Assembly (NCBI GenBank): GCA_031396505.1
Contig: JANNKX010000054.1
Location: 1 to 33,969, forward strand
Origin: JAAFHS01 sp031396505
GTDB lineage: Bacteria > Pseudomonadota > Alphaproteobacteria > Rhodobacterales > Rhodobacteraceae
DNA: 33,969 nt
Direction of reading: 5' to 3'
In this document: one piece after another, positions 7,710 through 15,568 of the stretch
How the letters are laid out: every line of letters starts with the position of its first letter
Numbering within the stretch: position 1 is the stretch's first letter
The notes under the pieces: generated by a model
What the model was told of the DNA's origin: nothing
Seen by the model: the letters and a program-made list of their open reading frames with translations, nothing else
Database searches by the model: none
Made by a program: the position numbers and the translations under genes

Positions 7710-8341
7710 CACACCACCCCGTCCCGCGATTTCAGAAACCGGTAATAAGCCCAAAGCACACGTGCCGCAACCGACCGCCACGGCGACCATGCCGCCGCTA
7801 TCGCGCGCATCTGCCGTTCATTTGGCCGTGCGTCCAGTCCCAAAAGCACCTTCGCCGCCTCTTGCAGCGCAAGATCGCCATGCGCAAACACATCCGCCCG
7901 GCCCAGTGCAAACATCGCATAAATCTCGGCCGTCCAGGCCCCGATCCCCGGCAGGGCGATCAATGCAGCGATCACTTCAGTGTCAGGAACGCCGCGCAAC
8001 GTATTGTAATCGATATCCGCTTGCGCCAAAGCCCGCCCATAGCGCGCTTTCTGACGGCTCAAACCAACCGACCGTAATGCGTCATCGGACGCCTGCGCCA
8101 TCGCGTTCGCATCGGTCAATCCCGCCAATTCCAGCCGCGCATAGGTTGCATCTGCAGATGCCACCGAAACCTGTTGGCCCAGGATGACATGAAGCAGCGT
8201 CGAAAACCCTTCGTCCCATCGGCGCAGGGGCAGTGGACCTACTTGCTCCAAGATCATGGCAAACCGCAGATCATAAGCCGCCAGCCACGCAGCCCCTTCG
8301 GCCACGTCATCATCGCCGTGAATGATCCGCCCGACGCTCAC
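7709..8341 (-). CDS. alkA: DNA-3-methyladenine glycosylase, AlkA type (HhH-GPD)
   Basis: This is a helix-hairpin-helix/GPD base-excision glycosylase of about 210 residues. The hairpin LPGIGAWTA is followed by the segment with the catalytic aspartate (HGDLALQE). It would remove alkylated bases such as 3-methyladenine. ILGQQVS, early in the protein, is another family marker. A longer reading starts at 8377, but the GTG at 8339-8341 forms a GTGA overlap with the stop of the upstream dehydrogenase gene and gives the usual family length, so it is preferred. It sits between the esterase and the dehydrogenase with overlaps on both sides. These three form one operon without an obvious shared pathway. 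Confidence 0.85.
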   Translation of the reverse strand: MSVGRIIHGDDDVAEGAAWLAAYDLRFAMILEQVGPLPLRRWDEGFSTLLHVILGQQVSVASADATYARLELAGLTDANAMAQASDDALRSVGLSRQKARYGRALAQADIDYNTLRGVPDTEVIAALIALPGIGAWTAEIYAMFALGRADVFAHGDLALQEAAKVLLGLDARPNERQMRAIAAAWSPWRSVAARVLWAYYRFLKSRDGVV

Positions 8342-9204
8342 GTGCGCAAGCGTTTGATCAGGCTCGATGTATCCCACCGCCCCCCGCCCATCAGCTGCAC
8401 ATCCTTGTAGAACTGGTCCACCAGCGCGGTCACCGGCAGGCTGGCGCCGATGTCATCCGCCGTTGTCAGACAGATGCCAAGGTCCTTGCGCATCCAGTCA
8501 ACCGCAAAGCCATGCGTGAAGTGATCGGCCAGCATCGTTTTGTGCCGGTTGACCATCTGCCACGACCCCGCCGCACCCTGCGAAATCACCTCCACCACTG
8601 CCGCGCCGTCCAGTCCGGCCTTTTCCCCAAAGGCCAGCGCCTCTGACAGGCCCTGCATCAGGCCCGCAATGCAGATCTGGTTCATCATCTTGGCCAGTTG
8701 CCCGGCCCCGGTGTCCCCGATGCGTTTGCAAATGCGCGCATAGGCCGCAATCACCGGTTCTGCCTTCGTGTAATCTGCAAGGTTTCCGCCGCACATCACG
8801 GATAACACACCGTTTTCTGCACCCGCCTGCCCGCCAGATACAGGTGCATCAACAAACCCGAGACCCGCCCCAACCGCCACGGCCGCAAGTTCCCGCGTCA
8901 CCTGCGCCGACACTGTCGTGTGATCCACGAACACCGCGCCCTCAGCCATCCCGGCGAAGGCCCCCGTCTTCCCAAGGCAGACCGACCGCAGATCGTCGTC
9001 ATTGCCCACGCAGGCCATCACGAAATCGGCCCCGGCAGCGGCCTGCGCAGGTGTATCAGCCGCAGCCCCGCCATGCTGGGCAACCCAAGCCTCGGCTTTT
9101 GCGATACTGCGGTTATACACCGTGACCTGATGTCCCTTGGCCGCCAGATGCCCCGCCATCGGAAAGCCCATGACCCCAAGTCCCAGAAACGCTACCTTCG
9201 TCAT
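8338..9204 (-). CDS. Beta-hydroxyacid dehydrogenase (3-hydroxyisobutyrate dehydrogenase / tartronate semialdehyde reductase family)
   Basis: This 288-residue NAD(P)-dependent oxidoreductase has the Rossmann motif FLGLGVMGFPMAGHL at 6-20, the substrate-binding DAPVSGG at 119-125, and the catalytic lysine in GQLAKMMNQI (Lys172). The family oxidises or reduces small beta-hydroxyacids such as 3-hydroxyisobutyrate, glycerate/tartronate semialdehyde or succinic semialdehyde. The sequence alone does not fix the substrate. It is the first gene of the leftward trio, and the glycosylase overlaps its stop codon. A 78-bp gap separates it from the divergent penicillin-acylase-family gene. Confidence 0.85.
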   Translation of the reverse strand: MTKVAFLGLGVMGFPMAGHLAAKGHQVTVYNRSIAKAEAWVAQHGGAAADTPAQAAAGADFVMACVGNDDDLRSVCLGKTGAFAGMAEGAVFVDHTTVSAQVTRELAAVAVGAGLGFVDAPVSGGQAGAENGVLSVMCGGNLADYTKAEPVIAAYARICKRIGDTGAGQLAKMMNQICIAGLMQGLSEALAFGEKAGLDGAAVVEVISQGAAGSWQMVNRHKTMLADHFTHGFAVDWMRKDLGICLTTADDIGASLPVTALVDQFYKDVQLMGGGRWDTSSLIKRLRT

Positions 9205-9282
9205 TCACTGCCCCTTTGTTGCCCTTGCCGTTCCAATCGACTAGGAACAGCAAGCACACCCGCCGTCAAGAACAGGCCCCCG

Positions 9283-11745
9283 ATGATCGTTGCTTTCCGT
9301 TGGCTATTGCGTCTGTTCAGCGGGGCCATGCTGCTCGGTTTGTTGGTCATTCTTATCGCTTACTGGTTTTTGTCCCGCTCATTGCCCGACTATACCGAAA
9401 CCTTCGTCCTGCCTGGCCTCGCAGCGCCGGTCGAGGTGGTGCGCAACAACGACAACGTGCCCCATATCGATGGCCAAACGGATGCGGATGTATTCTATGC
9501 ACTTGGCTTTGCCCATGCACAGGATCGTTTGTGGCAGATGACGATGTTGCGCCGCACCGCTCAAGGCCGCCTGTCCGAAGTGTTCGGCACCCGCACCGTG
9601 AAAATTGATGAACTGCTGCGCCGCTATGATCTTTACAATCTGTCGGTGCAGTCTGTGGCCGTGCAATCGCCCGAAACGATTGTCGCACTGGAGGCGTATA
9701 GTGCAGGCGTCAATGCGTGGATCAATCAGGTTAATGTCGGCGCGCGTGGGCGTGGCGCACCCGAATTTTTCTTCTTTTCCAACGAAATTGCGGCGTGGCA
9801 GCCCGCCGACAGCATTGCCATCATCAAACTTATGGCCCTGCAACTGTCGTCCCATCTGGAATCCGAGGTGCTGCGCGCCCGCATGTCCCTGCTTTTGCCG
9901 CCCGAACGTCTGACCGACATTCTGCCCGATGATCCGACGAAAGGTGTCACCTCGCCGGATTTCGCCAGCCTGTTTCCACAAGTGCCGCCCTCGCAGGTGC
10001 CGCTCCGCATGGCCACGGATGATCCGCTGTCGCCGTTTCCGCGCCTGCCCTTTGCGGGGGCCTCAAACGCATGGGCCGCAGCGCCCGCCCGGTCTGCATC
10101 CGGTGGCACGCTGCTTGCCAATGACCCGCACCTTGGCTTTACCGCGCCCACCATATGGTATCTGGCGCGGCTGCAACTGCAATCGGGGGGCGTGATCGGG
10201 GCCACGATCCCCGGCGTGCCTGCGATCATGATCGGGCGTAATGAACAACTCGGTTGGGCGCTGACCTCCAGCTATCTCGATGATCAGGACTTGTTCATCG
10301 AACAACTGAACCCCGCCAACCATGAGGAATACAAAACCCCCGATGGCTGGAAGGCGTTTGAAACCCGCCGCACCATCATTACCGTGGCCGATGCCGAACC
10401 CGTCACCATCACCCTGCGCTGGTCTGACAATGGCCCCATCCTGCCCGGATCGCACTATGATCTGGCGTCGATTACCCCCCCGGATCATGTCGTTGCTCTG
10501 GCATGGACCGCGTTCAGTGCGGCAGATACCTCAATGACCTCTGCCATCGCCCTGATGCAGTCCGCCTCGATTGCCGAGGCGCTGGCTGCGGGCGAACAAT
10601 TCATCGCTCCCTCCCAGAACCTGACGCTGGCCGATGCCGACGGCATTGCCATGCAGCTGATCGGTGCCATGCCCAAACGCGATGCCGCACATCAAAGTCA
10701 GGGCAGGATCCCGTCACCGGGCTGGATTGCGACAAACCGCTGGCAAGGCATGTTCCCCTACGAAAACAACTTTCGCATCGAAAACCCGGCAGCGGGTTTG
10801 CTGGGCAATACCAATAACAAAACCGTCGACCGCCCCTTTCCTGCCCATGTCAGTTTTGAATGGGGTGATACGCAACGCATGCAACGCTGGCTGACCTTGA
10901 TGCAACAGCGTGCCGTGCACACGCGCGACAGCTTTATCGAGGCGCAGCTCGATACCGTCAGCCCGACGGCGCGCACCCTGCTCCCGCTGATCGGGGCAGA
11001 TTTGTGGTTCACGGGCGAGGCCGCACCCGACGGGTCCCCCGAACGCCTGCGCCAGCGCGCGCTTGAACTGCTGGCCGCATGGAACGGCGAGATGAACGAA
11101 CATCTGCCCGAACCCCTGATTGCCGAAGCCTGGCTGCGCGCGTTGCAAGACCGCCTGATCCGCGATGATCTGGGGCCGATGGCGGATGAATTCACCCATG
11201 TGGAGCCGGTGTTTCTGGAACGCGTCTATCGCAACACCGGCGGCGCCAGCATCTGGTGCGATGTGATCCAATCCGCCCCGGTCGAAAGCTGCACGGATCT
11301 GGCCCGCATTGCCCTTGACGATGCGCTGCTGGGCCTGACCGAAACCTACGGCCCCAATGTCGAAAGCTGGCGTTGGGGCGACGCGCATCAGGCGACGCAT
11401 GATCACCCGGTGCTGGGGGACGTGCCGGTGCTGCGCTATTTCGTGAACATCCGCCAATCCACCAGCGGCGGCGACAATACCCTGCTGCGCGGCCGCACGG
11501 CTGGCACCGAACCCGAACCGTTTCTGAATGTGCATGGTGCGGGCTATCGCGGCGTCTATGATTTTGCCGATCCGGATTCGTCGGTCTTCATCACCGCCAC
11601 CGGACAGTCCGGCCATCCTCTGTCGCGCTTTTATGATGACTTGGGGGAATTGTGGCGGCGTGGCGAATATGTGCCGATGTCGTTGGACCCGGCCCTTGCG
11701 CGTGCAGCAGCCGTTGGCATCACGACACTCACACCCGCGCCATAA
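9283..11745 (+). CDS. Penicillin acylase family N-terminal nucleophile hydrolase
   Basis: This 820-residue protein begins with a membrane anchor or signal segment (about 8-30). It has the family layout of an alpha chain, a spacer and a beta chain. After self-cleavage the beta chain would start at Ser261 in FAGA|SNAWAAAPA, the catalytic N-terminal serine. Downstream blocks include LANDPHLG and the NNKTVD segment of the beta chain. It should hydrolyse amides in the periplasm; members include penicillin G acylases and acyl-homoserine-lactone acylases, and the sequence does not decide which. The ATG at 9283 is chosen because an upstream in-frame reading to 8920 runs antisense to the dehydrogenase gene and lacks a signal-like start. 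Confidence 0.87.
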   Translation: MIVAFRWLLRLFSGAMLLGLLVILIAYWFLSRSLPDYTETFVLPGLAAPVEVVRNNDNVPHIDGQTDADVFYALGFAHAQDRLWQMTMLRRTAQGRLSEVFGTRTVKIDELLRRYDLYNLSVQSVAVQSPETIVALEAYSAGVNAWINQVNVGARGRGAPEFFFFSNEIAAWQPADSIAIIKLMALQLSSHLESEVLRARMSLLLPPERLTDILPDDPTKGVTSPDFASLFPQVPPSQVPLRMATDDPLSPFPRLPFAGASNAWAAAPARSASGGTLLANDPHLGFTAPTIWYLARLQLQSGGVIGATIPGVPAIMIGRNEQLGWALTSSYLDDQDLFIEQLNPANHEEYKTPDGWKAFETRRTIITVADAEPVTITLRWSDNGPILPGSHYDLASITPPDHVVALAWTAFSAADTSMTSAIALMQSASIAEALAAGEQFIAPSQNLTLADADGIAMQLIGAMPKRDAAHQSQGRIPSPGWIATNRWQGMFPYENNFRIENPAAGLLGNTNNKTVDRPFPAHVSFEWGDTQRMQRWLTLMQQRAVHTRDSFIEAQLDTVSPTARTLLPLIGADLWFTGEAAPDGSPERLRQRALELLAAWNGEMNEHLPEPLIAEAWLRALQDRLIRDDLGPMADEFTHVEPVFLERVYRNTGGASIWCDVIQSAPVESCTDLARIALDDALLGLTETYGPNVESWRWGDAHQATHDHPVLGDVPVLRYFVNIRQSTSGGDNTLLRGRTAGTEPEPFLNVHGAGYRGVYDFADPDSSVFITATGQSGHPLSRFYDDLGELWRRGEYVPMSLDPALARAAAVGITTLTPAP

Positions 11746-11780
11746 TCGACTTGACCTTGGCCATGGTTCTGGCAATGACT

Positions 11781-11797
11781 GCGCAATAAAATTGCGC
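11781..11797. promoter_or_regulatory. 17-bp palindrome upstream of the meh-mct pair
   Basis: GCGCAATAAAATTGCGC has perfect 7-bp arms around AAA and ends 24 bp before the meh start codon. It looks like an operator or an RNA hairpin. No T tract follows it, so a terminator for the upstream gene is less likely. The binding protein is unknown. Confidence 0.45.
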
Positions 11798-11821
11798 TGC
11801 AACTGCGAAACGGGGTGGAAC

Positions 11822-12625
11822 ATGTCCGACGAGTTCAACTGGTGGATTGGACGGACTGAAACGGCGACAGACTGCGTCACCATGCGCGATGTCGTTCGTA
11901 TGAACCAGACACTGGATATCACTTCTACTCCCACCCACATCCTGCCGCCACTCTGGCATTGGATGGGTTGGGCTCCCCATGCCCAACACGCAGACCTTGC
12001 CGAAGATGGCCATCTGAAACGCGGGGGTTTCCTCCCACCTGTGCCACTTCCGCGCCGGATGTGGGCGGGGGGGCGCTTGTCGTTTCAGGGGCATCTGCTG
12101 ATAGATGAGGTTCTGACACGCCGCTCCGAAATCCTGAAAGTATCCGAGAAAGCAGGGGCATCGGGTCGCATGGTCTTTGTCACCGTTGGCCACGAAACAA
12201 CCGGGGCCGAAGGCGTTGTGACCGAACAGCAGGATATCGTCTACGTGGCCATCCCCGATCACTACACCCCGCCGCCGCCGCAACCCGCGCCCGCAGCTCC
12301 CGATTGGCAGCATCCTTTCATGGCCGATCCCGCCCGCCTGTTCCGCTATTCCGCAATGACCTTCAACGCGCATCGCATCCACTATGACCTGCCCTACGCC
12401 ACGGGCGTCGAACACTACCCCGGCCTTGTGACCCATGGCCCGATGCAGGCCATGGTGCTGCTAAATGCCGCCATGCGGGCATGCGGCAGGTCCCCCCGCG
12501 CTTATGCCTTTCGCGGTGTGCGCCCAGCCTTTGCAGGGCCGTTGACGCTCTGCGCATGGGATACGCAACTTGCCACGGTGGATCGTGAGGGGATGCAATG
12601 CATGACCGCAGCGGTAACGTGGTGA
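11822..12625 (+). CDS. meh: Probable mesaconyl-C4-CoA hydratase (hot-dog fold)
   Basis: The 267-residue protein is a FAS1-like/MaoC-type dehydratase. The C-terminal half carries the hot-dog active-site block FNAHRIHYDLPYA, then GLVTHGPMQAMVLL. The N-terminal half is a degenerate hot-dog (LPPLWHWMGWAP, GGFLPPVPLPRRMWAGG). This layout is that of the 3-methylfumaryl-CoA hydratase Meh of Chloroflexus, which hydrates mesaconyl-C4-CoA to citramalyl-CoA. Overlap with an Mct-like transferase gene strengthens the call. The ATG at 11822 has a GTGGAAC-type ribosome-binding site; the longer reading upstream runs inside the acylase gene. The close relative HTD2-type acyl dehydratase is the main alternative. 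Confidence 0.75.
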   Translation: MSDEFNWWIGRTETATDCVTMRDVVRMNQTLDITSTPTHILPPLWHWMGWAPHAQHADLAEDGHLKRGGFLPPVPLPRRMWAGGRLSFQGHLLIDEVLTRRSEILKVSEKAGASGRMVFVTVGHETTGAEGVVTEQQDIVYVAIPDHYTPPPPQPAPAAPDWQHPFMADPARLFRYSAMTFNAHRIHYDLPYATGVEHYPGLVTHGPMQAMVLLNAAMRACGRSPRAYAFRGVRPAFAGPLTLCAWDTQLATVDREGMQCMTAAVTW

Positions 12626-13830
12626 GCGGGCCGCTGGCGGGCCTGCGCATAATCGAAAGTTCGGCATTCGTCGCCATGCCGATGGCGGGCATGACCATGG
12701 CGCAGATGGGGGCCGACGTCATTCGCATTGACCGCCTGCAAGGTGGGCTGGATGCGCATCGCTGGCCTGTCACAGCCACGGGTGAAAGCCTGTTCTGGGC
12801 CGGGCTGAACAAGGGCAAGCGTTCCCTCGCCATCGACTTTGCCTGCGCCGAAGGGGCCGAGATTGTGGCCGCCCTCATCACCGCGCCCGGCCCCGATGCA
12901 GGCGTGTTCCTGACCAACCTGCGCGGGCGCGGCGCGCTGGATTACCCCGCCCTGTCCGCTGCACGCGCCGACCTCATCATGGTCTCGCTCACCGGCACCC
13001 GGCGTGGCGAACCCGCAGTGGATTACACCGTGAACCCGTCCTTGGGTTTTCCGATGGCAACAGGCGCACCAGACAGTGATCCCATCGCACATGTGCTGCC
13101 CGCATGGGATCTGATCGCGGGGCAGATGATTGTGGGCACCACCCTTGCCGCCGAACGCCACCGCCTGCGTACCGGGGCAGGACAACTCGCCGAACTCAGC
13201 CTGAAAGACGTCGCGGCAGGCGTCATGGGGCATCTGGGTATCGTGGCCGAGGTGCTGGTGAACGGCGTTGACCGTGCCAAGGCGGGAAATGCGCTTTACG
13301 GCGCTTATGGGCAGGATTTCCTATGCGCCGACGGGCAGCGCGTGATGGTCATTGGCCTTACAGATCGGCAATGGAGGGGGCTGGTCAAGGTGATGGGGAT
13401 GGCCGATGCGATCGCCGCCCTGCAGGTGGGGCTTGCCACCGACCTTGCGCTGGAGGGCAACCGCTGGGCCGCACGTGCTGCAATCACCGCCCTGTTCAGC
13501 CCATGGTTTGCCGCCCGCACCCTGACAGAAATCGCACCTCTGTTCGATGCCGCAAGCCTGACATGGTCAGTGTTCCGCACCTTCGCCGGGGCCGTAACCC
13601 ATGACCCCGATCTTTCGCCCGACAACCCGATGTTCACCGCAATCACCCAACCCGGCATCGGCACATACCCTGTGCCCGGATCGCCCGTGATGTCGACGGC
13701 CCATGACCGCGCAATTCCAATTCCGGCCCCGCGCCTGGGCGAACATTCCGAAGCCATCCTTGCGGATATTCTAGGCCTGCCGTCTGGCACAATCGCGGGC
13801 CTTGTCGACCGCGGGATTGTCGGTCTCTGA
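12598..13830 (+). CDS. mct: Probable mesaconyl-CoA C1-C4 CoA transferase (2-methylfumaryl-CoA isomerase), CaiB/BaiF family
   Basis: This 410-residue class III CoA transferase has AFVAMPMAGMTMAQMGADVI, SLFWAGLNKGKRSLAIDF, a VDYTVNP block, HVLPAWDLIAGQM and APRLGEHSEAIL. From memory these match Mct of the 3-hydroxypropionate bicycle closely, more so than general CaiB or racemase proteins. Mct moves CoA within mesaconate from C1 to C4. The ATG at 12598 has a GAGGGG ribosome-binding site and overlaps the hydratase gene by 28 bp; a GTG at 12622 inside a GTGA overlap is an alternative start. The family is certain. The specific reaction is inferred from sequence blocks and the meh neighbour. Confidence 0.78.
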   Translation: MHDRSGNVVSGPLAGLRIIESSAFVAMPMAGMTMAQMGADVIRIDRLQGGLDAHRWPVTATGESLFWAGLNKGKRSLAIDFACAEGAEIVAALITAPGPDAGVFLTNLRGRGALDYPALSAARADLIMVSLTGTRRGEPAVDYTVNPSLGFPMATGAPDSDPIAHVLPAWDLIAGQMIVGTTLAAERHRLRTGAGQLAELSLKDVAAGVMGHLGIVAEVLVNGVDRAKAGNALYGAYGQDFLCADGQRVMVIGLTDRQWRGLVKVMGMADAIAALQVGLATDLALEGNRWAARAAITALFSPWFAARTLTEIAPLFDAASLTWSVFRTFAGAVTHDPDLSPDNPMFTAITQPGIGTYPVPGSPVMSTAHDRAIPIPAPRLGEHSEAILADILGLPSGTIAGLVDRGIVGL

Positions 13831-13868
13831 CAGGGTCGATGGGCCATGCTGCCCATCCGTCCCTTGGG

Positions 13869-15131
13869 TCACACCGCCGCGAACCGCGCCGCCTGCCGCG
13901 CGGTCCAGCGCACCGCGATCCGGTAACCGTCCTCGCCTGCCACTTCGGACAGCACCACGCCCTCGCCGTGCAACCACGCCCGCCGCTTGCCATCCGCAAA
14001 CGGCAAGTCCAGCGTGACGTCGCTTTTGTCCTCATCGAACGCAACCGAGATCGCCTCCAGCAGCCGGTCAATCCCCGCCCCTGTCAGGGCCGAGGCTGCA
14101 AACACCCGGTCCGATTTGCCCGCCTGATCCATCAGCGTCTGCTGCAACCCCGCATCCACCAGATCCAGCTTGTTCCACACCTCGATCATCGGTGTCGCGG
14201 CATTCACCCCCAGTGATCCAAGAATATCCGACACATCCGCCGCCTGTTCTGCCGATTCCGGGTGTGCAATGTCGCGCACATGGCAAATCAAATCCGCCTC
14301 AAGCACCTCTTCCAGTGTCGCGCGGAACGCCGCCACCAGCTGCGTCGGCAGATCACTGATAAAACCCACCGTATCTGACAGAATGATCTTGCGCCCCGAC
14401 GGCAGCACGACCCCCCGCATTGTCGGGTCCAGCGTCGCAAACAGCATGTCTTTCGCCAGCACATCCGCGCCCGTCACCCGGTTGAACAGCGTCGATTTCC
14501 CTGCGTTCGTATAGCCCACCAGCGCCACAATCGGGAACGGTACCTTGCGGCGCGATGCCCGGTGCAGTGCGCGCGTTTTCACCACCCGGTCCAGCTGCCG
14601 CTTCAGGCGGATCACCTGATCGTCAATCGCCCGCCTGTCCGCCTCCAGCTGCGTCTCGCCCGGCCCGCCGACAAACCCGAAACCGCCACGCTGCCGCTCA
14701 AGGTGTGTCCAGGCCCGCACCAGCCGCGTGCGCTGATACGACAGCGCCGCCAGTTCCACCTGCAACACGCCTTCGCGCGTGCGCGCCCGGTCGGCAAAGA
14801 TTTCCAGAATAAGCCCGGTCCGGTCCAGAAGTTTGACCCCCCATTCCTTTTCCAGATTGCGCTGCTGCACCGGCGTCACCGGCCCGTCCACGAACACCAC
14901 CTCGACGTCCAGATCACGCATCCGCGCGCCAAGTTCTGTAACCTTGCCCGACCCGAACAGCGTGGCAGGCGTCGCTCGCGCCACCCGCGCTACCTCGCCC
15001 CCCACGACTTCCATCCCCGGCAGTGCACCCGCCAGCGATACCGCCTCGGCCAGCCCATGTTCAGGCAAGCGCCTCTTACCACCGGATTTGAAATCGGGAT
15101 GCAGCACATAACCACGCGTCGCCGGGGCCAC
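13869..15131 (-). CDS. hflX: Ribosome-associated GTPase HflX
   Basis: This 420-residue GTPase splits or rescues stalled ribosomes. The HflX-specific box GFVGGPGETQLEADRR is at about 152-167, the G1 loop GYTNAGKST at 206-214, the G3 loop DTVGF at 253-257, and NKLD follows later. The N-terminal domain carries the usual LFGSGKVTEL. The GTG at 15131 is the best start in this frame. The coding-looking frame continues a little upstream without a standard start codon, so the true N-terminus may be a few residues longer. It lies 53 bp after hfq, the conserved alphaproteobacterial hfq-hflX pair at the end of the ntr block. It faces the mct gene convergently with a 38-bp gap. Confidence 0.93.
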   Translation of the reverse strand: MAPATRGYVLHPDFKSGGKRRLPEHGLAEAVSLAGALPGMEVVGGEVARVARATPATLFGSGKVTELGARMRDLDVEVVFVDGPVTPVQQRNLEKEWGVKLLDRTGLILEIFADRARTREGVLQVELAALSYQRTRLVRAWTHLERQRGGFGFVGGPGETQLEADRRAIDDQVIRLKRQLDRVVKTRALHRASRRKVPFPIVALVGYTNAGKSTLFNRVTGADVLAKDMLFATLDPTMRGVVLPSGRKIILSDTVGFISDLPTQLVAAFRATLEEVLEADLICHVRDIAHPESAEQAADVSDILGSLGVNAATPMIEVWNKLDLVDAGLQQTLMDQAGKSDRVFAASALTGAGIDRLLEAISVAFDEDKSDVTLDLPFADGKRRAWLHGEGVVLSEVAGEDGYRIAVRWTARQAARFAAV

Positions 15132-15184
15132 GGTTGCATGCCCCGTCTCGCGCTGTGGCAGCCAGTCGTCGTCAGCGTCGGTGA

Positions 15185-15418
15185 TTACTCTTCGCCTTCA
15201 TACAGATTGATTGGTGCACCCGGCATGATGGTCGAAATCGCGTGCTTGTACACAAGTTGCGATTGGCCGTCTCTGCGCAGCAGCACGCAAAAGTTGTCAA
15301 ACCACGTGATAACGCCTTGCAGCTTTACCCCGTTGATCAGAAAAATCGTCACCGGAACCTTGGCTTTCCGGACGTGGTTCAGGAACGCATCCTGCAAGTT
15401 TTGTTTATCGCCAGCCAT
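15185..15418 (-). CDS. hfq: RNA chaperone Hfq
   Basis: This 77-residue Hfq has the length usual in Rhodobacter relatives, with almost no C-terminal tail. It starts MAGDKQNLQDAFLNHVRKAK, carries the Sm1 core (VTIFLINGVKLQGVITWFDN) and ends with the Sm2 segment YKHAIST. Hexamers bind small RNAs and A/U-rich mRNA stretches. A longer GTG reading from 15487 adds 23 polar residues without similarity and was rejected. It lies 150 bp after trkH and is followed by hflX. The 150-bp gap may hold its own promoter, but none was clear. Confidence 0.96.
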   Translation of the reverse strand: MAGDKQNLQDAFLNHVRKAKVPVTIFLINGVKLQGVITWFDNFCVLLRRDGQSQLVYKHAISTIMPGAPINLYEGEE

Positions 15419-15568
15419 TTTCGTCTTTTGCCTTTGTTTTTGTTGGCTTGTTTTTGATGTCCCTGATGTCGTGTGCAACACAGGCACGCCGCCTTGTTAC
15501 CTAATCGCAGTCAGTGTCCAGTTTCCAGACTAAAATGCAACGCTGTCGCAGCAGAATAGCGCGCCGTG

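Noticed and set aside
8920..9282. 121 extra codons upstream of the penicillin-acylase-family start
   Set aside because: They lie antisense to the dehydrogenase gene and push the signal/anchor segment away from the N-terminus.
10714..11940. 408-codon frame antisense to the penicillin-acylase-family gene
   Set aside because: The composition is that of a shadow frame, and the sense gene has a complete domain layout.
15419..15568. Possible small RNA or sigma-54 promoter upstream of hfq
   Set aside because: A TGGAC...TGC-like string exists, but its spacing does not fit the sigma-54 consensus, and no terminator-like structure marks an RNA gene.
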